Assembly (NCBI GenBank): GCA_943371005.1
Contig: CALRTB020000014.1
Span: forward strand, 1 to 64,000
Origin: MRBY01 sp943371005
GTDB taxonomy: Bacteria; Cyanobacteriota; Cyanobacteriia; Cyanobacteriales; MRBY01
Direction of reading: 5' to 3'
DNA: 64,000 bases
Made by a program: the position numbers and the translations under genes. Below are positions 59,183-64,000 of this stretch, piece after piece; positions within the stretch are counted from its first letter, which is position 1; the number at the start of each line of letters is the position of its first letter. The notes beneath the pieces were generated by a model, which was not told where the DNA came from, did not search any database, and saw nothing but the letters and a program-made list of their open reading frames with translations.

Positions 59183-59254
59183 TATTGATTAATCATTACA
59201 CAGTGAAATCAGACGATGGATGGGGAATCATGAACAAAAAGCCCCATCTTTTTT

Positions 59255-60073
59255 ATGGCTATGATTAATTCAGAGCAGTTAAAACCGCCCTTGAAGTGGG
59301 CTGGCGGTAAACGTTGGCTTGTGCCAACTCTAAAAACAATTTGGGAAGATTATCAGGATTTTCAATTGATTGAACCATTCTGTGGTGGGTTGGCGATCGC
59401 CTTGGGTTTGGCTCCCGAAAAAGCAATTTTAAACGATGCAAATTTCCATTTGATTAACTTTTATCAGCACCTTAAAAAAGGCTTGAAAAGTGACATTTTA
59501 ATGAAAAATGATGCTGATCTCTATTACCAGTGCCGAGAACGGTTTAATGAGTTAATTGAAAATAATCAGAGTGAGACCCAAGAGGCAGCAAGCTTATTTT
59601 ATTATCTGAATCGGACTGGTTTTAACGGCCTATGTCGATTTAATTCTCAGGGGAAATTTAATGTTCCTTTCGGTCGATATCGTTCGATTAACTACAGAGA
59701 GGATTTTTTAGCCTACAAAAATTCATTTCAAGCTTGGCATTTTCAATGGGGAGATTTTGAAAAAATTCCAGTTGATGACCACAGTTTTATTTATGCTGAT
59801 CCGCCCTATGATGTGGAGTTTCGTCAGTATGCCGCCGGGGGATTTAGTTGGGCCGATCAAGTACGATTAGCCACCTGGCTGGCACAGCAAACGGTGCCAA
59901 CGATTGCGTCGAACCAAGCCACCCCCAGAATTTTAGATCTTTATCAAAGTTTGGGTTTCACTGTGACAACCTTGAGCGCCCCACGACGCATTGCCTGCAA
60001 CGGCGATCGCACCCCTGCCCAAGAGATGCTCGCTTTCCGTAATTTGGCAGCAAAAGATTTATTGAATACATGA
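59255..60073 (+). CDS. Dam-like DNA adenine-N6 methyltransferase (D12 class)
   Basis: A 272-residue class alpha N6-adenine methylase. The SAM motif is PPLKWAGGKRW (11-21) with EPFCGGLAIALGL. Motif IV is DPPY (182-185), followed by QYAAGGFSW. There is no adjacent restriction gene, so it is probably a solitary, regulatory or protective methylase. The nearest relatives I know methylate GATC (Dam/DpnM, and slr1803 in Synechocystis). It is somewhat AT-richer than its neighbours. GATC is the centre of HIP1, so this enzyme may mark HIP1 sites genome-wide. Confidence 0.9.
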   Translation: MAMINSEQLKPPLKWAGGKRWLVPTLKTIWEDYQDFQLIEPFCGGLAIALGLAPEKAILNDANFHLINFYQHLKKGLKSDILMKNDADLYYQCRERFNELIENNQSETQEAASLFYYLNRTGFNGLCRFNSQGKFNVPFGRYRSINYREDFLAYKNSFQAWHFQWGDFEKIPVDDHSFIYADPPYDVEFRQYAAGGFSWADQVRLATWLAQQTVPTIASNQATPRILDLYQSLGFTVTTLSAPRRIACNGDRTPAQEMLAFRNLAAKDLLNT

Positions 60074-60195
60074 AAATTATGCAATTTATGCAACTATTTC
60101 AGGCATCCTGTAAATTGTGATACCAGTTTTCCGGAGAGAGAGACTTACTTTGAAGGTCTGTCAACATTTTGTGTCGCGGTAAGGGGAGTGAATTC

Positions 60196-61377
60196 ATGGG
60201 GCGAAGAAATACAGCATTGTCTGATGTTGCCCAACAGCCAACACTCCAGGAATTTTTGCAGTTATGTATGACGGCGGATATTCGCCAAGAACCCACCGCC
60301 CAAGCCTGGGCCTTTCAGTTACTCCGGGAAGGGACATTTCAAGAACGCTGGCGATTGGTTAAGGTTTTTGCAAAATTAGGCCCAACGGCGATCGCCCCTC
60401 TTTTGACCATCGCCGAAGACCACACCGCCGAAACAGAATTACGTTGGTTTGCGATTCGCATTTTAGGGCAGTACCAAGATCCTGAGGCGATCGCCCGCTT
60501 GATTTTACTCATTGACCATTGCTCAGAAGAATTCCTCCTCGAGGAAATCATGAGCACTTTGGTGCAGCTAGAAGGAAAAGCCGTTGATTATTTGGTGCCG
60601 CTTTTGGCCAAACCAGAAAGTCGCAGCATCGCCGTCAAAGCCCTGTGTAAACTGCGCTATCCGCAAATTATTGATCCCTTGCTGACGGTCATTGATGACC
60701 CAGATCCCCCAATACGGTGTTTAGCCATCGAAACCCTCAGTCAATTTCGCCAGCCGCAAATTTTTACGGCCCTGCTGTCTGCTCTAACAGATACCGTCGC
60801 CCAAGTGCGTCGGGAGGCGGTCAAGGGTTTGGGCTTTTGGGGCCAGTCCGTTGATCCGGTTTTGTTGTGCGAAAAAGTCCAGCCGTTGCTCTACGACTTC
60901 AACTTAGAAGTTTGTGAACAGGCCGGGTTTACCCTGAGTCGTTTCCAAATTCCCCAGGCGGCGGCGGCGATCGCCACTGTGCTGCAATCTCCGCACACTC
61001 CTGAACCGTTGCAATGTAGTCTGATCCAAGCCCTTGGTTGGTTAGCAATCCCAGAAAGTTTAACTCAGCTCGAACCCTTGCTCTACCATGAAGCTGACAC
61101 GATTGTCTTAGAAACGCTCAAGGCCCTTGGCCGGATCACCGAACCCAGTCTCCGGGGACAGGGCACAGCAATCTTGCTTCAGTTTTGGCAAAAAGTTTCC
61201 CAGCCCCAACCCTTACCGATTCAACAAGCGTTCGTTTATGCCCTCGGCCAGCTCCAGGATCCCCGCGCCCAAACCTTACTAACTGCCTTTAGCCAAAGCC
61301 CCGAAAAGCCGATCCAACTCCACGCGATCGCCGCCCTGAAAAAAATTGGTACCGCCACAAGTTCCGAACTTGGCTGA
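60196..61377 (+). CDS. HEAT-repeat protein
   Basis: About 393 residues from ATG 60196, with AAGGGGAG upstream. From about residue 45 to the end it consists of alpha-helical HEAT-like repeats (LRWFAIRILGQYQDPEAIARLILLI, PPIRCLAIETLSQFRQPQIFTALLSALTDTVAQVRREAVKGLGFWG). The repeats resemble phycobilin lyase-type (CpcE/F) HEAT repeats. No catalytic motif and no membrane segment are visible. Likely a scaffold or protein-interaction protein. A role in phycobilisome chemistry is conceivable but not shown. Confidence 0.85.
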   Translation: MGRRNTALSDVAQQPTLQEFLQLCMTADIRQEPTAQAWAFQLLREGTFQERWRLVKVFAKLGPTAIAPLLTIAEDHTAETELRWFAIRILGQYQDPEAIARLILLIDHCSEEFLLEEIMSTLVQLEGKAVDYLVPLLAKPESRSIAVKALCKLRYPQIIDPLLTVIDDPDPPIRCLAIETLSQFRQPQIFTALLSALTDTVAQVRREAVKGLGFWGQSVDPVLLCEKVQPLLYDFNLEVCEQAGFTLSRFQIPQAAAAIATVLQSPHTPEPLQCSLIQALGWLAIPESLTQLEPLLYHEADTIVLETLKALGRITEPSLRGQGTAILLQFWQKVSQPQPLPIQQAFVYALGQLQDPRAQTLLTAFSQSPEKPIQLHAIAALKKIGTATSSELG

Positions 61378-61451
61378 TTTTTAGAAGCCAATCAGTTAAG
61401 CTAATTACTTCTTAATCTGAGAAAATCTTTCCCCACCCACAGCAAGGCCCC

Positions 61452-62516
61452 ATGAGTACCGAATTTCGTGAGCTACTGAAGAAAGTTGGCAGCGGTAAAC
61501 ACACCAGCAAAAGTTTGACCCGCGCCGAAGCGGCGATCGCCTTAGACATGATGCTCGATGGTACTGCGACCCCAGCCCAAATCGGGGCCTTCCTCATTTC
61601 CCAACGGATCAAACGACCAACCGGGGTAGAACTGGCAGGGATGCTCGATACCTATGACCGCCGCAGTCAAAAATTAGACCCCCTCTCCGATGGTGAAAAA
61701 GTTTTTATCTTGGGGATTCCCTACGATGGCCGCACCAAAACAGCCCCCATTGCACCGATCACGGCTTTGATCTTGAAAACGGCCGGAGTGCCGGTGCTCC
61801 TGCACGGTGGCGATCGCCTCCCGACGAAATATGGCCTCCCCCTCGGAGAAATTTGGCAAGCCCTGGGCCTGGATTTTAAAGCCCTCAGTTTTGCCCAACT
61901 GCAAAGCTACTTCCAACGCACCCACTTTGCCTACTGCTATACCCCCACCCTCCTGCCTGCTAGCCAAACCTTAATCCCCTACCGCGAAGAATTAGGCAAA
62001 CGTCCTTCCCTGGCAACCCTCGAATTGGTCTGGTCTCCCTATGGCGATCGCCAAGCCCACACCATCGCCGGTTACGTCCATCCCCCCACCGAAGCAATTA
62101 TTCGCGATACTTTTACAGAGCGGGGTAACCCTCCCTATACCCTGATCAAAGGCTTAGAAGGCAGTGGCGATCTGCGCATTTCCCAGACCACCATTGTTGT
62201 CACCAATCAGACCGAATCCGCCGATGAATTTGTCTATCTCAAACCCAATCCCTATGACTATGGTTTAGGGGGTGAAGACATTCATCTAGAGAGCCCGGAT
62301 CAATACTATAAAGATCTCGCCGCACTGCTCCAGGGACAGCCCTCACCCTTAACTGATTCTGCTGTGTGGAATGGGGGCTTTTATTTGTGGCATTGCGGTA
62401 AAGTCAAGGATCTCCAAAGTGGCTTAGATTTAGCTCAAACTTGGCTCAAAACCGGAAAATTGCAAGAAACTCTCACGGCCCTCAAGGCTGATTTAGGGGC
62501 AAAAATAGCCTCTTAA
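61452..62516 (+). CDS. TrpD2-like glycosyltransferase family 3 protein
   Basis: 354 residues. It resembles anthranilate phosphoribosyltransferase: an N-terminal helical domain (TRAEAAIALDMMLDGTATPAQIGAFLISQRIKRPTGVELAGML) and an alpha/beta PRT-like domain. The essential TrpD PRPP loop GTGGD is absent; the equivalent reads LLHGGDRLPTKYG. This places it in the TrpD2/YbiB group, for which nucleic-acid binding rather than anthranilate transfer was reported in E. coli. It should not be annotated as a tryptophan biosynthetic enzyme. Confidence 0.85.
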   Translation: MSTEFRELLKKVGSGKHTSKSLTRAEAAIALDMMLDGTATPAQIGAFLISQRIKRPTGVELAGMLDTYDRRSQKLDPLSDGEKVFILGIPYDGRTKTAPIAPITALILKTAGVPVLLHGGDRLPTKYGLPLGEIWQALGLDFKALSFAQLQSYFQRTHFAYCYTPTLLPASQTLIPYREELGKRPSLATLELVWSPYGDRQAHTIAGYVHPPTEAIIRDTFTERGNPPYTLIKGLEGSGDLRISQTTIVVTNQTESADEFVYLKPNPYDYGLGGEDIHLESPDQYYKDLAALLQGQPSPLTDSAVWNGGFYLWHCGKVKDLQSGLDLAQTWLKTGKLQETLTALKADLGAKIAS

Positions 62517-62811
62517 AATTTCAATAATCACATCAATGATTGTCATCTAAATCTTTTTATCGATCACAATCTTAAAAATTTGTAAAAACAAAGTTTTCAG
62601 TCTAGACTAAAGGGAAGATACCGAAATAGTATTTTTTCATTAGTCAGATGGCTGGGCTTGTTTTTTATGGCAGTTCACCATTGTATATGTGGGAAATTTC
62701 GCCTGGCGTTTTCCCCCCATTGATACCAAAAGCTAGTCTTGTTTTTTGGTGCATTTAGTAAAGGGTAATGTGATCTTGTAATATTTGTTGACGTTAGGGA
62801 GGCAGAGTCAG
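62517..62811 (+). other. AT-rich intergenic region
   Basis: 295 bp without a convincing gene. AGTCTAGACT (62599-62608) is a 10-bp palindrome. An open frame of 36 codons (62648-62758) exists but lacks a ribosome site. The AGGGAGG site of the following gene is at its right end. Confidence 0.35.
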
Positions 62812-63135
62812 ATGATGACAAACCATGCTGTACAACGGTTGGTGGAATTGGCCGAAGGCATTTACATCGAAACTGCGATCCCGAGGGAAAGTCATCCTGC
62901 GCTGCGATCTGGCTTTGCGGGTTATCCCAGTAATCCCCGTTGGAATGTCCGCAAATATCAGGCTTGGAAACAGGGTAAACAATGGCGACAAGCTTTAGAT
63001 CATGGGCAACTGGTGGTTGAAGAGCAGCACTTAGTCCCTGTGGTACAGCCAGAATGCCAAGCCCCACCTCTCCCCAAAAAAACAACGCGAGATTGGCGAT
63101 CGCCCCTCAAGAAATTGACCTTTTCGATGAACTAG
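62812..63135 (+). CDS. Conserved hypothetical protein
   Basis: A 107-residue protein; AGGGAGG precedes ATG 62812. The N-terminal half is compact (VQRLVELAEGIYIETAIPRESHPALRSGFAGYP), then NPRWNVRKYQAWKQGKQWRQALDHGQLVVEEQHLVPV and a basic Pro-rich tail. The repeated Trp/Tyr/Lys pattern hints at nucleic-acid or membrane surface contact. No known domain. It lies 84 bp upstream of ilvA and may be expressed with it. Confidence 0.68.
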   Translation: MMTNHAVQRLVELAEGIYIETAIPRESHPALRSGFAGYPSNPRWNVRKYQAWKQGKQWRQALDHGQLVVEEQHLVPVVQPECQAPPLPKKTTRDWRSPLKKLTFSMN

Positions 63136-63219
63136 GCTTTCGTGGATTGACGGGATGGGGGTACAGTAAAATCCTCACACTTTTATCTGTCTTAAAAAAT
63201 TCCCGTTGGCGATCGCCCT

Positions 63220-64000
63220 ATGCACTGCGATTATTTGATCCAAATTTTAAATGCCCGCGTCTACGACGTAGCCCAAGAAACCCCCCTCGAAGTGGCCCCC
63301 AATCTTTCCCGCCGCCTCCACAACCACGTGTTGCTTAAGCGGGAGGATATGCAATCGGTCTTTTCTTTCAAGCTGCGGGGCGCCTACAACAAGATGGCAC
63401 ACCTGACCCCAGAGCAATTGCAATGTGGGGTAATCGCTGCCTCCGCCGGGAACCATGCCCAGGGGGTCGCCTTGGCTGCAACGAAATTGGGGACTCGGGC
63501 CGTGATCGTGATGCCTGTGGTGACGCCCCAGGTGAAGATCAATGCGGTGAAAGCGAGGGGCGGCGAGGTAATCTTGCATGGGAATGCCTATGATGATGCC
63601 TATGCCCATGCCCGTAAACTCGCCGATGAACAGGGTTTAACGTTGATCCATCCCTTTGATGATCCAGAAGTGATCGCCGGCCAGGGCACCATTGGTATGG
63701 AAATTTTGCGCCAGTGCCAACAGCCGATCCACGCGATTTTTGTGGCGATCGGTGGTGGCGGACTGATTGCGGGGATTGCGGCCTATGTGAAGCGGGTGCG
63801 GCCTGAGATCAAAATTATTGGTGTCGAACCTGTTGATGCCGATGCCATGAAACAATCCCTCGAAACAGGCGAACGGGTGCAATTATCCCAGGTGGGCTTA
63901 TTTGCCGACGGGGTGGCAGTGCGCTATGTCGGGGAAGAAACGTTTCGCCTGTGCCAGGAATATGTCGATGAAGTGATTCTGGTTTCCACCGATGACACCT
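63220..64000 (+). CDS. ilvA: Threonine ammonia-lyase, biosynthetic (partial, 3' end missing)
   Basis: A PLP enzyme deaminating threonine to 2-oxobutanoate, the first step toward isoleucine. 260 residues are visible before the window ends. The PLP Lys51 lies in SVFSFKLRGAYNKM. SAGNHAQGVALAA and the phosphate loop GGGGLIAGIAAYV follow. The C-terminal ACT-type regulatory domain should be beyond the edge. The HCDYLIQILNARVYDVAQETPLE start is typical of the biosynthetic form. Confidence 0.95.
   Translation, partial: MHCDYLIQILNARVYDVAQETPLEVAPNLSRRLHNHVLLKREDMQSVFSFKLRGAYNKMAHLTPEQLQCGVIAASAGNHAQGVALAATKLGTRAVIVMPVVTPQVKINAVKARGGEVILHGNAYDDAYAHARKLADEQGLTLIHPFDDPEVIAGQGTIGMEILRQCQQPIHAIFVAIGGGGLIAGIAAYVKRVRPEIKIIGVEPVDADAMKQSLETGERVQLSQVGLFADGVAVRYVGEETFRLCQEYVDEVILVSTDDT

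Larger units (their letters stand above)
1..64000. repeat. HIP1 (GCGATCGC) dispersed octamer, window-wide
   Basis: The palindrome GCGATCGC recurs throughout most coding and some intergenic DNA, often extended to GGCGATCGCC. It is absent from the AT-rich stretches 10211-10648 and 21460-22845. This is the highly iterated palindrome typical of many cyanobacterial genomes. Its core contains the Dam site GATC. Confidence 0.95.

Noticed and set aside
61452..62516. Annotation as trpD (anthranilate phosphoribosyltransferase)
   Set aside because: The PRPP-binding GTGGD loop is missing and replaced by HGGDRLPTKYG, so TrpD2-like is the supported call.
62648..62758. A possible 36-residue peptide gene
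   Set aside because: No Shine-Dalgarno site and no recognisable similarity to small photosystem or cytochrome subunits.
63054..63338. A + strand frame overlapping the 107-residue gene and the ilvA start
   Set aside because: It overlaps two better-supported genes in another frame, and its C-terminus is Pro/Arg-rich without family features.
1..64000. CRISPR array
   Set aside because: No regularly spaced direct repeats of 25-40 bp. The dispersed GCGATCGC octamer is HIP1.

Overview
The window is a gene-dense piece of a unicellular cyanobacterial chromosome. The evidence is the very frequent HIP1 octamer GCGATCGC, the light-independent protochlorophyllide reductase gene chlB, the phycobilisome core gene apcF, a CRR6-type NDH-1 maturation factor, a COP23 protein, a cyanobacterial Hfq and a plant-type C-3',4' carotenoid desaturase. 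The truncated hemoglobin at 58808-59182 is, from memory, nearly identical to GlbN of Synechococcus (Picosynechococcus) sp. PCC 7002, with a few substitutions. A close relative of that strain is therefore the best guess. There are no rRNA genes, no CRISPR array and no intact insertion sequence. One tRNA gene (Leu, anticodon UAG) is present.

Layout. 1-10.2 kb: Ser/Thr kinase, COP23 protein, tRNA-Leu, scpA, a LapA-like protein, pyruvate kinase and a large cation P-type ATPase. 10.6-17 kb: proS, DUF29 protein, HtrA-type protease, fmt, chlB. 17.3-21.5 kb: a cobyric acid synthase homologue that has lost both glutaminase catalytic residues, then fur, an iron/cobalamin-type ABC ATPase and crr6. 21.5-22.8 kb: an AT-rich, HIP1-free insertion with a HEPN-like gene. 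22.8-25.3 kb: cysE and an ABC1 kinase.

25.7-34.9 kb is the most distinctive region, an iron and thiol/redox island. It holds a thioredoxin-DsbD-like fusion, a 2Fe-2S thioredoxin-like ferredoxin, a basic regulator-like protein, a ferritin-like DUF2202 protein, a P1B-type ATPase with an unusual M4 metal-site motif, an HMA2-type membrane protein, two small membrane proteins sharing a Lys/Pro signature, and feoA-feoB. The architecture resembles the ferrosome (fez) type of iron-storage cluster and is the best candidate for an undescribed system here.

35-50 kb: M23 peptidase, hfq, dapF, two tandem GAF histidine kinases, yebC, a CheA-like kinase lacking HPt but carrying two receivers, SpoIID protein, hisF, SLH protein, a LysR regulator and apcF. 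50-64 kb: glnA with a well-spaced NtcA-type promoter, an RRM protein, a histone-deacetylase-like protein, a lone urtE, cyclophilin, a yefM-yoeB toxin-antitoxin pair with its palindromic operator, crtD, ffh, glbN, a Dam-like methylase whose likely target GATC lies inside HIP1, a HEAT-repeat protein, a TrpD2-like protein and the start of ilvA. Most genes are single housekeeping units in mixed orientation. Short operons are seen mainly at feoAB/HMA, fur-ABC-crr6 and yefM-yoeB.
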